64,000 nt of DNA, from assembly GCF_031454155.1 (NCBI RefSeq), contig NZ_JAVDQG010000008.1, positions 62,001 through 126,000 of the forward strand, read 5' to 3'. The position numbers and the translations under genes are program-made. This DNA is from Desmospora profundinema. GTDB lineage: Bacteria; Bacillota; Bacilli; Thermoactinomycetales; DSM-45169. A model generated the notes under the pieces. It saw only the letters and a program-made list of their open reading frames with translations, was not told where the DNA came from and searched no databases. Below, one piece after another: positions 27,777 through 37,000 of the stretch (position 1 is its first letter; the number at the start of each line of letters is the position of its first letter).

Positions 27777-28976
27777 ATGAAGGGGAAACGCATCGTGGTC
27801 GGTGTGAGCGGCGGGATCGCTGTCTTCAAAGTGGCGGGACTGGTAAGCCAGTTGGCCCAGCGCGGAGCGGATGTACGGGTGATCATGACCCGTTCCGCCA
27901 CTCAATTTGTCACCCCGCTCACGTTCCAGACCTTATCCCGCAATGCCGTAGCCGTGGATACCTTTGACGAAAAGGATCCCGCTGTTGTCTCTCATATCGA
28001 CCTGGCCGATCATGCGGATCTGTTCGTCTTGGCACCGGCAACGGCCAATTTGCTGGGCAAGCTGGCCAACGGTATCGGAGATGACATGCTCAGCACGACA
28101 CTGTTGGCTACACAAGCGCCCATCTTAATCGCACCGGCGATGAATGTTCATATGTATGAAAATCCGATCGTTCAGGAAAACATGGCCAAACTGGCCCGAT
28201 TGGGCTGCCGTTTTATCGAACCGGGTTCCGGTCAATTGGCATGCGGCTATGTGGGACGCGGCCGGATGGAAGAGCCGGAGCAGATCCTGGAAGCGGTGGA
28301 GGAGATGCTGGCACCAACCCCTCTCCTGGCAGGAAGACGGGTATTGGTGACCGCAGGACCGACCCGCGAGTCTTTGGACCCGGTTCGTTACCTGTCCAAC
28401 CGATCCTCGGGAAAAATGGGATATGCCATCGCAGAAGCGTTTGCCCGTGCCGGAGCGGACACCCTGTTGGTGAGTGGGCCGACCTCGCTTGTGTGTCCGC
28501 CGAGTGTCCGCCGGGTGGAAGTATGGACCGCCCAGGAGATGTATCAAATGGTGATGCAGGAGATGGAGCGAACGGATATCATTATCAAGGCGGCAGCGGT
28601 GGCGGATTATCGGCCGGTCCGTGTATCAGAATCCAAGATCAAGAAAAACAGCGAAACGTTTACGGTGGAAATGGAACGCACCCCGGATATCGCCTGGGAA
28701 GTGGGTCGCAACAAAGGCTCCCGTTTTCTGGTGGGATTTGCCGCCGAAACCGATCAGGTGGAGGAACACGCCAGGGCCAAATTAAGCAAAAAAAACATGG
28801 ACCTGGTGGTAGCCAACGATGTATCGAAGCCGGGAGCAGGGTTTGACGGGGATACCAACATCGTCACGGTGTGGGATGCCGACGGAGAAGTATTGCGGTT
28901 GCCGCAAATGGCGAAAACGGAAGTGGCCCGCCGCTTGGTGGCGTTAATCGGGGAGCGTCTCCATGGACGGGACTGA
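27777..28976 (+). CDS. coaBC: Bifunctional phosphopantothenoylcysteine decarboxylase / synthetase
   Basis: A 399-residue fusion for two coenzyme A steps: coupling of 4'-phosphopantothenate to cysteine, then decarboxylation to 4'-phosphopantetheine. The N-terminal flavoprotein half shows SGGIAVFK, HIDLADHADLFVLAPATAN (active His) and PAMNVHMY plus ACGYVGRGRM. The C-terminal synthetase half has TAGPTRESLDPVRYLSNRSSGKMGYA and the KIKK motif. AAAGGGAGG precedes the ATG. The 3' end overlaps priA by 14 bases. coaD, a later step, lies 30 kb downstream. Confidence 0.96.
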   Translation: MKGKRIVVGVSGGIAVFKVAGLVSQLAQRGADVRVIMTRSATQFVTPLTFQTLSRNAVAVDTFDEKDPAVVSHIDLADHADLFVLAPATANLLGKLANGIGDDMLSTTLLATQAPILIAPAMNVHMYENPIVQENMAKLARLGCRFIEPGSGQLACGYVGRGRMEEPEQILEAVEEMLAPTPLLAGRRVLVTAGPTRESLDPVRYLSNRSSGKMGYAIAEAFARAGADTLLVSGPTSLVCPPSVRRVEVWTAQEMYQMVMQEMERTDIIIKAAAVADYRPVRVSESKIKKNSETFTVEMERTPDIAWEVGRNKGSRFLVGFAAETDQVEEHARAKLSKKNMDLVVANDVSKPGAGFDGDTNIVTVWDADGEVLRLPQMAKTEVARRLVALIGERLHGRD

Positions 28977-31440
28977 CCCGATCAAGCGAATCGCGTCCGT
29001 CTATGTGGAAGTGGCGGCGCAAGGTGTCGACCGCCCGTTCGACTATGAAGTCCCGGAGGAGCTGCACCCGCTTGTCCAGGTGGGGAGCCGGGTACGGGTT
29101 CCTTTTGGCCCCCGAAAATTGATGGGTTATGTGGTCGCCTTTCCTACCACTGCTTCCACTTCCCGCCTGAAGCCCATTTTGGACGTGATGGATCTGGAAC
29201 CGCCGCTCACGCCGGAGTTGGTTCGTCTCGCCCGGTGGGTGGCGGCCACTTATCTGTGTCCGGTGGTCACGGCCCTTCAGGCGATGCTTCCCGCAGTCCT
29301 GAAGGGAAAGCACAAGCGGGTGTTCCAACTGGCTGACCCCGGTGCGGTGCCGTTGTTGCCGGAGGCGGAACAAAGCCTGTTGGAACGGCTGAAGCAAAAA
29401 AAAGAGTGGCCACAGGAAGCGCTTATGGCGCTGCCGGGGATTACCCCTTCTCTCGTACGCCAGTGGGTGAAGGAGGGGATTCTTCGCGGAGAGGACCGGG
29501 TGGGGGATCGGTCCACCCGCAAGACGCGGATCTGGATTGTCCCCGTCGTATCCGCAGAAGCATTAAAGCAGGCACTGGAGTCCATCCCTTCCCGGGCGGA
29601 ACGGCAGCGTCAGCTGATCCGGCATTTTATCGAACAACCGAAGGAGCAGGTACAGTCGGAGCTGCTGGCCCAACTGGGGATCGGCCGCTCTTCCCTGGAT
29701 CGTCTCGTGGAAAAGGGGTTGCTGAAGCGGGAGGAACGGGAGGAATACCGGGATCCCTTTGAAGGCCGCTCCTTTGAACGAACCCATCCGCTGCCATTGA
29801 CCGATGAACAGCGATGCGCCTATACCGCTATTACCTCTCCGCTAAAAGAGCGTCGTTGGAAGCCGGTGTTGCTTCACGGGGTGACGGGAAGCGGCAAGAC
29901 GGAGGTCTACCTGCAGGCGATCGACTGTGCGTTGACGGATGGGCGGGAAACAATCGTACTGGTGCCGGAGATCTCGCTGACACCGCAGATGGTACGTCGT
30001 TTTAAAGGCCGATTTGGCGAGCGAGTGGCGGTGTTGCACAGCGGTTTATCCGACGGGGAGCGGTATGACGAATGGCGTAAAATCCGGCAGGGGGAAGCAC
30101 AGGTGGTGGTCGGTGCCCGTTCCGCGGTTTTCGCCCCCTTTTCCAACCTGGGATTAATCATTATTGACGAGGAACACGAAAGCTCCTATAAACAGGAAGA
30201 GCAACCCCGGTACCATGCGCGGGATGTAGCGATCCGGCGGGCACAGGAGCATGGGGCGGTTCTGGTGATAGGGTCTGCCACTCCATCGGTGGAAAGTTAC
30301 TTTAAAGCGCGGAAAGGCACATTTGAATGGGTGACGATGAAGCAGCGGGTCCAGGGAAATCCGTTGCCGCCGGTGGAAGTGGTGGACATGCGCGAGGAGC
30401 TGAAAGACGGGAACCGCTCCATCTTCAGCCGTGCGCTGCGCCAAGCCTTGGAAGCTTGTGTGGATCGCGGGGAGCAAGCCGTACTGCTTCTTAACCGGCG
30501 CGGTTATTCCACTTTTGTGTTATGCCGGGACTGCGGGGAAGCGATTCAGTGCCCCCACTGCGATATCTCCCTCACCTTCCATCGCACCAATCAGACGTTG
30601 CGCTGCCATTATTGCGGTTATGCCGAACAGGTGCCGGATACGTGTCCGGCCTGCAGCAGCTCCCACATTCGTTATTTCGGAACGGGAACTCAGCGGGTGG
30701 AGGAGGAATTGGCCCGGTTGATGCCGGGGCTGCGGGTGATCCGGATGGATGTGGACACCACCGGCCGAAAGGGTGCCCATGAACGGCTGCTCTCCGCTTT
30801 TGGCCAAGGGAAAGCCGATATACTCCTGGGTACCCAGATGATCGCCAAGGGACTGGACTTTCCCCGGGTCAGTTTAGTAGGGGTGATCGCCGCCGACACC
30901 ATGCTCCACTTGCCGGATTACCGGGCGGGGGAACGGACGTTTCAGCTCCTGACCCAAGTGGCCGGCCGCGCCGGCCGCCATGAGATTCCGGGCAAGGTAG
31001 TGGTTCAGACGTACACCCCGGAACATGAGAGTATTCAACTAGCCGCTTCCCATGAGGGGGAAGAATTTTACCGCAGGGAATGCCGGCTCAGAATGGCACA
31101 TCGCTATCCCCCTTTTTCCCATGTGGTCACCTGCTTGTTGAGCCATCCGGATCGCACGCGGGTCACCCAGGCGGGTGTGCGGGCGGCACAAACCTTGCGG
31201 CCGCTTCTGCCTCCGGGTGCGGAGCTGTTGGGACCGGTACCAGCACCGGTTCCGCGTGTTCAGGATCGCTATCGGATTCAGATCATGATTAAGACAGAAG
31301 CACATATGGATGAATCACGCGGTTGGTTGGAGGCGCTCCGCCAGTTGCGGGAACGGAAAGACGATCCAGATCTGAGGGTTTCCATCGACCGGGATGGACT
31401 GGTTCCCGAGGCGGAAACCACCGGACTGCCCCATGTATGA
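28963..31440 (+). CDS. priA: Primosomal protein N' (replication restart helicase)
   Basis: An 825-residue superfamily-2 helicase that recognises stalled forks and reloads the replisome. It has the N-terminal DNA-binding region, Walker A GVTGSGKTEVY, the DEEH box IIDEEHESSYK, and two zinc sites (CRDCGEAIQCPHC; CHYCGYAEQVPDTCPAC) inserted in the helicase core. The C-terminal helicase domain has RGYSTFVLC and QVAGRAGR. ATG at 28963 lies inside the coaBC end, so translation is probably coupled. def follows 13 bases downstream. Confidence 0.97.
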   Translation: MDGTDPIKRIASVYVEVAAQGVDRPFDYEVPEELHPLVQVGSRVRVPFGPRKLMGYVVAFPTTASTSRLKPILDVMDLEPPLTPELVRLARWVAATYLCPVVTALQAMLPAVLKGKHKRVFQLADPGAVPLLPEAEQSLLERLKQKKEWPQEALMALPGITPSLVRQWVKEGILRGEDRVGDRSTRKTRIWIVPVVSAEALKQALESIPSRAERQRQLIRHFIEQPKEQVQSELLAQLGIGRSSLDRLVEKGLLKREEREEYRDPFEGRSFERTHPLPLTDEQRCAYTAITSPLKERRWKPVLLHGVTGSGKTEVYLQAIDCALTDGRETIVLVPEISLTPQMVRRFKGRFGERVAVLHSGLSDGERYDEWRKIRQGEAQVVVGARSAVFAPFSNLGLIIIDEEHESSYKQEEQPRYHARDVAIRRAQEHGAVLVIGSATPSVESYFKARKGTFEWVTMKQRVQGNPLPPVEVVDMREELKDGNRSIFSRALRQALEACVDRGEQAVLLLNRRGYSTFVLCRDCGEAIQCPHCDISLTFHRTNQTLRCHYCGYAEQVPDTCPACSSSHIRYFGTGTQRVEEELARLMPGLRVIRMDVDTTGRKGAHERLLSAFGQGKADILLGTQMIAKGLDFPRVSLVGVIAADTMLHLPDYRAGERTFQLLTQVAGRAGRHEIPGKVVVQTYTPEHESIQLAASHEGEEFYRRECRLRMAHRYPPFSHVVTCLLSHPDRTRVTQAGVRAAQTLRPLLPPGAELLGPVPAPVPRVQDRYRIQIMIKTEAHMDESRGWLEALRQLRERKDDPDLRVSIDRDGLVPEAETTGLPHV

Positions 31441-31453
31441 AGGAGAGATTGCC

Positions 31454-31927
31454 ATGGCGATTCGAAAAATCGTATTCGTACCGGATCCTATTTTGAAAGA
31501 GAAGGCCAAACCGGTAACCAAATTTAACGCTCGCTTGCACAAGCTGCTGGATGATATGGCGGATACCATGTATGACGCTCCCGGTGTGGGCTTGGCGGCT
31601 CCCCAGGTGGGGATTTTAAAGCGGGTAATCGTGTTGGACGACGGGGAAGGGCTGATCGAAGTGGTCAACCCGGTATTGGAAGATCTGGAAGGGGAACAAT
31701 TGGGACCGGAGGGGTGTTTAAGCATTCCGGGTCTGCAGGGGGATGTACGCCGGGCTGAACGGTTGCGCGTCAAAGGGCAGGACCGAAACGGCGAACCGAT
31801 TGAGATGGAAGCGGAAGGCTACTTGGCCCGAATCTTTCAGCATGAGGTGGATCACTTAAACGGTGTGCTGTTTACGGATGTGGCCGACCGTGTGTATGAA
31901 CCCCGGCGGGAAGAGGAGGAAGATTGA
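31454..31927 (+). CDS. def: Peptide deformylase
   Basis: A 157-residue metalloenzyme removing the N-formyl group from nascent proteins. All three motifs are present: GVGLAAPQVG (residues 44-53), EGCLS with the metal Cys, and QHEVDH with two metal His and the catalytic Glu. ATG at 31454 follows GAAGGAGAG. Its stop overlaps the fmt start (TGATG), pairing the enzyme that removes formyl groups with the one that adds them. Confidence 0.97.
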   Translation: MAIRKIVFVPDPILKEKAKPVTKFNARLHKLLDDMADTMYDAPGVGLAAPQVGILKRVIVLDDGEGLIEVVNPVLEDLEGEQLGPEGCLSIPGLQGDVRRAERLRVKGQDRNGEPIEMEAEGYLARIFQHEVDHLNGVLFTDVADRVYEPRREEEED

Positions 31928-32874
31928 TGGAACACCAGACCCGAATCGTATTCATGGGCACCCCGGATTTCGCGGTGCCTTCTCTGCGCGCGTTGGTGAC
32001 AAAAGGCTACCGTGTCGTCGGTGTGGTCACCCAACCGGATCGGCCCCGGGGGCGCAAACGGATTCTCACTCCGCCGCCGGTGAAAGTGGCGGCGAAGGAG
32101 TGGGATTTGCCCGTGTTTCAGCCGGAGCGGGTGCGGAGCCCGGAAGCGTTGGACGAGCTGCTCGCTTGGGAACCGGACTTAATCGTAACCGCCGCTTACG
32201 GTCAAATTCTTCCTCGAAAGCTGCTGGAGACTCCCCGCCATGGCTGCATCAATGTACATGCTTCTCTGCTGCCCCGTTACCGGGGAGGGGCTCCGATCCA
32301 CCACGCGCTCATCCAGGGGGAGAAAGAGACGGGGGTTACCATTATGTACATGGTGGAAGCGCTGGACGCAGGAGACATGTTAGCCCAAGAATCGATTCCC
32401 ATTGAAGCGGATGACGATGTGGCCTCTCTTCATGATAAATTGTCCCGGATTGGAGCCGATTTGCTGCTTCAGACGCTGCCGCCGTTGTTACGGGGAGAGA
32501 TTACTCCCGTTCCGCAGGATCCCGATGCCGTCACCTTCGCCCCCAATATCCGGCGGCAGGATGAGCGGATCGATTGGAACCTTCCCGCCCCCCGTTTGGC
32601 TGATCAAGTGAGGGGTCTGCGCCCGTGGCCCGTCGCCTTTACCACCTGGGAAGGAAAGCCTCTCAAGATCTGGCGTGCCCGTGCGGAAGAGAGAAACCAT
32701 CGGGAACAGCCCGGCACGGTCCTGTGCGCTGATGCGTCGGGTGTGATTGTGGCCGCTGGGGAAGGGGTGCTCGTCATCACGGAGTTGCAACCGGCAGGGA
32801 AAAAGCCGATGTCTGTGGAATCGTTTGTACGCGGACGCAATCTGGATATCGGTCAACGTCTGGGGGATGGATAA
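31927..32874 (+). CDS. fmt: Methionyl-tRNA formyltransferase
   Basis: A 315-residue enzyme transferring a formyl group from 10-formyl-THF to Met-tRNAfMet for translation initiation. The N-terminal domain shows FMGTPDFAVPSL, the folate site NVHASLLPRYRGGAPIHHA and the catalytic Asp in ALDAGDML. The C-terminal tRNA-binding OB domain follows. Start ATG at 31927 overlaps the def stop by one base; the end overlaps the rsmB start by one base. def-fmt-rsmB are therefore one tightly coupled operon. Confidence 0.97.
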   Translation: MEHQTRIVFMGTPDFAVPSLRALVTKGYRVVGVVTQPDRPRGRKRILTPPPVKVAAKEWDLPVFQPERVRSPEALDELLAWEPDLIVTAAYGQILPRKLLETPRHGCINVHASLLPRYRGGAPIHHALIQGEKETGVTIMYMVEALDAGDMLAQESIPIEADDDVASLHDKLSRIGADLLLQTLPPLLRGEITPVPQDPDAVTFAPNIRRQDERIDWNLPAPRLADQVRGLRPWPVAFTTWEGKPLKIWRARAEERNHREQPGTVLCADASGVIVAAGEGVLVITELQPAGKKPMSVESFVRGRNLDIGQRLGDG

Positions 32875-34238
32875 TGGCACAAGAGCGTACGGCACGGGAG
32901 ACGGCCCTGGAAATTTTATTAGCGGTGGAGGAGCGGGGGGCTTTCAGCAACCTGGCTCTGCACGAACACTTGGACCGAAGCGGTTTGGATATCCGGGACA
33001 GGGGCTTGGTGACAGAACTGGTCTACGGCACGATTCAGCGGCAATATACGCTGGATTGGATCTTGGGCCGATTGGTCAAAAAAGGACCCGACTCCCTGGA
33101 GCGGTGGGTGCACCAGCTGCTGCGCCTGGGATTGTACCAGCTGCGTTACCTGGATAAGATCCCGTCCCGCGCGGCTGTCCATGAAACGGTACGCATTGCC
33201 AACCTCCGGGGGCACCGGGGAATTTCAGGATTGATCAACGGCGTGTTGCGATCCTATGTGCGACGGGAACGGGAATTCAACCTGAAGCCGGACGGATCGG
33301 TCCGATCACTGGCTCTTGTTCACTCCTTTCCCGAGTGGATGGTAAAACGACTGATCGACAGCTACGGGCCGGGAACAGCGGCCGACATCTTGGCATCCCT
33401 CAACCGCCGTCCCCACGTATCGCTCCGGGTCAACCCGCTCCAAGCGGATCCGGCCCGGGTGGCAAATGCGCTAACACAATCGTTTCCGGGGGCTGAAGTG
33501 GTCCCGTCGGAAGTGGTCGCCCAAGCATTCACCGTGCGAGGTGCTGGAAATCCGGCGCTCCATCCCGGTTTTGCTAGAGGGTGGTATACCATCCAAGATG
33601 AAAGTTCGATGTTGGTGGCAGAAGCGGTGGATCCGCAACCCGGTCAGCGGGTGCTGGACGGCTGTGCCGCCCCGGGGGGGAAAACCACCCACATGGCGGA
33701 GCGGATGGGCGATGAAGGATTTCTTCTTGCCTGTGACGTCCATCCCCATAAGGTGGGCTTGATCGAGGAAAATGTCCGCCGCCTGAGCCTGTCTATCGTC
33801 CAAGCACGGGAAGCCGATTTGCGCAGCCTGCCGGAGGAGGGGGAGGACGCCTCCTTTGACTGTGTGCTGCTGGATGCTCCCTGTTCCGGATGGGGAGTAA
33901 TCCGGCGTAAACCGGAGATCAAGTGGGCTCGGGAGGCGGAAGCGGTGGAAGAGTTATCACGGCTCCAGCGGGAGTTGTTGCATGCCGCCGCCCGGATGGT
34001 AAAGCCCGGTGGGATCTTGGTGTACAGCACCTGTACCATGGAGCCCCGGGAAAACGAAGAGCAAGTGGATGCCTTCCTGGGGAACCACCCCGATTTCACG
34101 GCGGATCCGACGTTGTTGGAACGGTTCTCTGCCAAGGTCCGGGATCAAGCGCTTCACCGGGGAGCCGGTATTCAGATCCTGCCGCACCATTTTGAATCCG
34201 ACGGATTTTTTATTGCACGCATGGTGAAAAAAGGATAA
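32874..34238 (+). CDS. rsmB: 16S rRNA m5C967 methyltransferase
   Basis: A 454-residue SAM-dependent methyltransferase modifying C967 (E. coli numbering) of 16S rRNA. It has the N-terminal NusB-like RNA-binding domain and the Rossmann domain with LDGCAAPGGKTTHMAE (SAM), DAPCSGWGVIRRKPEIKW and the nucleophile motif YSTCTMEPRENE. It starts within the fmt stop codon. In many Bacillales rlmN follows directly; here a 5.8-kb insert with germination genes intervenes. Confidence 0.96.
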   Translation: MAQERTARETALEILLAVEERGAFSNLALHEHLDRSGLDIRDRGLVTELVYGTIQRQYTLDWILGRLVKKGPDSLERWVHQLLRLGLYQLRYLDKIPSRAAVHETVRIANLRGHRGISGLINGVLRSYVRREREFNLKPDGSVRSLALVHSFPEWMVKRLIDSYGPGTAADILASLNRRPHVSLRVNPLQADPARVANALTQSFPGAEVVPSEVVAQAFTVRGAGNPALHPGFARGWYTIQDESSMLVAEAVDPQPGQRVLDGCAAPGGKTTHMAERMGDEGFLLACDVHPHKVGLIEENVRRLSLSIVQAREADLRSLPEEGEDASFDCVLLDAPCSGWGVIRRKPEIKWAREAEAVEELSRLQRELLHAAARMVKPGGILVYSTCTMEPRENEEQVDAFLGNHPDFTADPTLLERFSAKVRDQALHRGAGIQILPHHFESDGFFIARMVKKG

Positions 34239-34549
34239 GATCCGGTGGAGGCATCTTTTTATATGAGCGTCCTTATCAGATTGGATCCGTGTTTTCGTGG
34301 AGGCTTGGAAAATCAAGCGGATGCCTTGCCACGCATGGCGAGGTTGGGAACGAAAGTGACCGAGGCAAAAGTACAGGGGAACGTAAGACGAAAAAACCAA
34401 AGCCGACCGACTCCTCAGTGTAAAGGTACGAGAATGACGTAAGCGTCTCACCTGATGAGCGAGAGAAAAAACCACAGGGTCATAAAGGAGAGAAAGAAGC
34501 ATGGCTGCGGGGTCAACCGCCAACATCTCAATTGTGAAGGTGAACTCCC
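34239..34549 (+). other. Non-coding 310-base region with RNA-like structure
   Basis: No convincing long gene is present. The DNA reads like a structured RNA: repeated GGGAACGAAAGTGACC, GGGGAACGTAAG, GATGAGCGAGAGAAAA and a potential ATGA...TCAT closure. Near the end AAAGGAG precedes ATG at 34501, opening a 23-codon frame that overlaps the next gene start. A decayed group II intron domain is one possibility; I cannot confirm it. Confidence 0.3.
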
Positions 34550-35305
34550 GTGGACATGGAATTTATTGTTAAAATAATCATTGCAAAGCCTTGGGTTGCA
34601 TATACCTTGCTGGTTTTTGGCGCGCTTCTGGCCGGCATTATCCTGTGGCGGGCCAAAAACGGGGATTCGGTTTCCTTTTTAGGATTGAATCTGCAATCCA
34701 ACAGCAAACTCCAAAAACTGGAGAAAGAGATTCATCAGTTGAAAGAAGAGGGAAAACAGAAAAACTACGTGATCACTTCCTTGAATACATTGGCTTCGGA
34801 GATCTCCCGGTCGCTCATTCTACAGGAACCGGAGTTTGAAGATCAGCGCCGCCGCATCTATAATTATCTCCTATCCTGCGTCGTTGCTGTTTTTGCCGGA
34901 AACAAAGGCAACAACCCAAAGGTGTGTATTTTCGTCGATGCCGGCGACGGTATGTTGAAAGTACATGAAGCGGCGGCCCACAGTCCCAATGGCATGCGGA
35001 AACTGCGGCTTTCCATCGCCGATTCCGCTGCGGGCTACACCTACCAGACGGGAGAGATCTTTTTTTCCGGTGAAATTCATACCCCTGGAAGCCGCTTCAA
35101 AGCTCATCCCAAGGCCCAGTCCACCTACCATTCCCTCATCTGCGCTCCGGTTAAATCCGGGGACGCGGTTCTGGGTGTTCTGAGTGTGACAGGCGATGAA
35201 GAGCGCTCCTATACCGATGATGAAAAAATGTATCTCGCTTCCTTCGCCAACGTGTTGGCTCCACTTTTGCAGCTGGAATTGAAGCGGCAGGTACAACCAT
35301 CATAA
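34550..35305 (+). CDS. Membrane-anchored GAF-domain protein
   Basis: A 251-residue protein with one N-terminal membrane segment (PWVAYTLLVFGALLAGIILW), a short coiled-coil stretch rich in Lys/Glu (KLQKLEKEIHQLKEEGKQ) and a C-terminal GAF-like domain (about residues 95-245) with HSLICAPVKSGDAVLGVLSVTGD. GAF domains bind small ligands or mediate dimerisation. No kinase, GGDEF or output domain is attached. GTG at 34550 lies 6 bases after AAGGTGA. A terminator follows, so it is separate from the germination operon. Confidence 0.75.
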   Translation: MDMEFIVKIIIAKPWVAYTLLVFGALLAGIILWRAKNGDSVSFLGLNLQSNSKLQKLEKEIHQLKEEGKQKNYVITSLNTLASEISRSLILQEPEFEDQRRRIYNYLLSCVVAVFAGNKGNNPKVCIFVDAGDGMLKVHEAAAHSPNGMRKLRLSIADSAAGYTYQTGEIFFSGEIHTPGSRFKAHPKAQSTYHSLICAPVKSGDAVLGVLSVTGDEERSYTDDEKMYLASFANVLAPLLQLELKRQVQPS

Positions 35306-35323
35306 AAAACAAAAACGGATGAA

Positions 35324-35351
35324 AAGAACTCCCGTAAGGGAGCTTTTTTTT
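35324..35351 (+). terminator. Intrinsic terminator
   Basis: AAGAACTCCC and GGGAGCTTTT pair around a GTAA loop, followed by T8. Confidence 0.8.
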
Positions 35352-35440
35352 GACTAATCGCCACTTTCTTGTCTTCTACAGTCAGTTCGGGGTCATAGTT
35401 TCCCATGGCGCTGGAAAGATTAAGCATGTGGTGATGCGGA

Positions 35441-37000
35441 ATGCGAAAACGACGACAACGGAAAAAGCGGGAAGTACTGGAACAGCACTCCCGGGAGCAA
35501 GTGGAGAAAAAGGCGAACGATACCCCTGTCTTCGTGGAGTTGGAGAAAAACACTCACTGGATGGCTGAAATAATGGGAGACAGCAGTGATGTGGTCACCC
35601 GCTTATTTACGATTCAATATGCCCCTGATCGGAAAGCCGCCGTGATCTACCTGGACGGGATGTGCGACACCCGGAAGATCGAGGAACAACTCTTACGCCC
35701 TCTTATGCTGCAGGGGGAACGAATCGACACCAAGACCGATTTATGGAAAATAGTAGAAGAAAGTCTGGTCCAAATCGGCGAGATATCCAAGGAATCGGAC
35801 ATGAAAGGCATACTAGTCGGTTTGCTTAACGGGGACGCCATTCTGTTCGTGGACGGTTACGCGGAAGGGATGGTGATCAGCGCAAAAGGCTGGGCTCAGC
35901 GCGGAGTGGACGAACCGCGGGCGGAAGCGGTGGTCCGCGGTTCCCGGGAGGGATTCACCGAAACGCTGCGGGTAAACACAGCCATGATCCGGCGCCGTTT
36001 AAAAGATCCGAACTTCCGTCTCAAGGATATGAATGTGGGAGAACGTACCCACACCAATCTCGCCATCGCTTATGTGGAGGGGGTAACCGATCCGGGGATC
36101 GTCGATGAGGTGAAGAAAAGGATCGAGGAGATTCAGTTGGACGGCATACTGGAAAGCGGATATATCGAAGAAATGATCCGCGATGCCACCTGGTCCCCCT
36201 TTCCTACCCTCCAAAACACGGAACGTCCGGACACCGTGGTTTCCCATCTGTTGGAGGGGAAAGTGGCCATTCTGGTGGACGGCACTCCCCACGTCCTGAT
36301 TGCCCCGGCTGTGTTTTCACAGTTTTATTACAGTCCCGAGGATTATTACGAAGGGTATCTGATCGGGTCTTTTTTACGTTTGTTGCGCTTGTTGAGTTTT
36401 ATTATTGCGCTGTTGTTGCCGGCACTCTACATTGCGTTTATCTCTTTCCATCCGGAGATGATTCCGACGAAGTTGGCGATTGCCATGGCCGCAGGAAGGG
36501 CGACCGTTCCGTTTCCCTCCATTGTCGAAGCCTTGGTGATGGAGACCGCTGTGGAAATTTTACGGGAGGCCAGTATCCGGCTGCCGGGTCCCATCGGTCC
36601 CACCATCGGGATCGTGGGTGCCCTCGTGATCGGCGATGCGGCGGTGACGGCGGGATTGGTATCGCCGCTGATGGTGATCGTGGTGGGTTTGACCACCATC
36701 AGTTCCTACGCCAACCCCAGCTACAGCGCCGCTATCTCCATTCGCCTGCTCCGGTTCCCCCTGATGATTGCATCGTCCATCATGGGATTGTACGGGATTA
36801 TGCTATCGCTGATGCTGTTGTTGCTCCATTTGATCAAAATCCGTTCCTTCGGCCTTCCCTATCTGGCTCCGTTTTCTCCGTTACACTTGTCCGACCTGAA
36901 AGACACCTTGATTCGCATCCCTTGGCCCTTTATGAAAAAAAGGCCGACATTGTACCGTCCCAAAGACCAACGGCGTGAGGTGGAGGGAAAAATCCGATGA
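35441..37000 (+). CDS. Spore germination receptor A subunit (GerA family)
   Basis: A 519-residue inner spore membrane protein of the GerAA/GerKA family, part of a nutrient germinant receptor. A large N-terminal hydrophilic domain (to about residue 295) includes ERTHTNLAIAYVEGVTDP and PFPTLQNTERPDTV; it is followed by 5-6 membrane segments with the RLPGPIGPTIGIVGALVIGDAAV signature. The ATG at 35441 has only a weak ribosome site (GTGATGCGG), which may suit forespore expression. It overlaps the B subunit gene by 4 bases. Confidence 0.93.
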   Translation: MRKRRQRKKREVLEQHSREQVEKKANDTPVFVELEKNTHWMAEIMGDSSDVVTRLFTIQYAPDRKAAVIYLDGMCDTRKIEEQLLRPLMLQGERIDTKTDLWKIVEESLVQIGEISKESDMKGILVGLLNGDAILFVDGYAEGMVISAKGWAQRGVDEPRAEAVVRGSREGFTETLRVNTAMIRRRLKDPNFRLKDMNVGERTHTNLAIAYVEGVTDPGIVDEVKKRIEEIQLDGILESGYIEEMIRDATWSPFPTLQNTERPDTVVSHLLEGKVAILVDGTPHVLIAPAVFSQFYYSPEDYYEGYLIGSFLRLLRLLSFIIALLLPALYIAFISFHPEMIPTKLAIAMAAGRATVPFPSIVEALVMETAVEILREASIRLPGPIGPTIGIVGALVIGDAAVTAGLVSPLMVIVVGLTTISSYANPSYSAAISIRLLRFPLMIASSIMGLYGIMLSLMLLLLHLIKIRSFGLPYLAPFSPLHLSDLKDTLIRIPWPFMKKRPTLYRPKDQRREVEGKIR

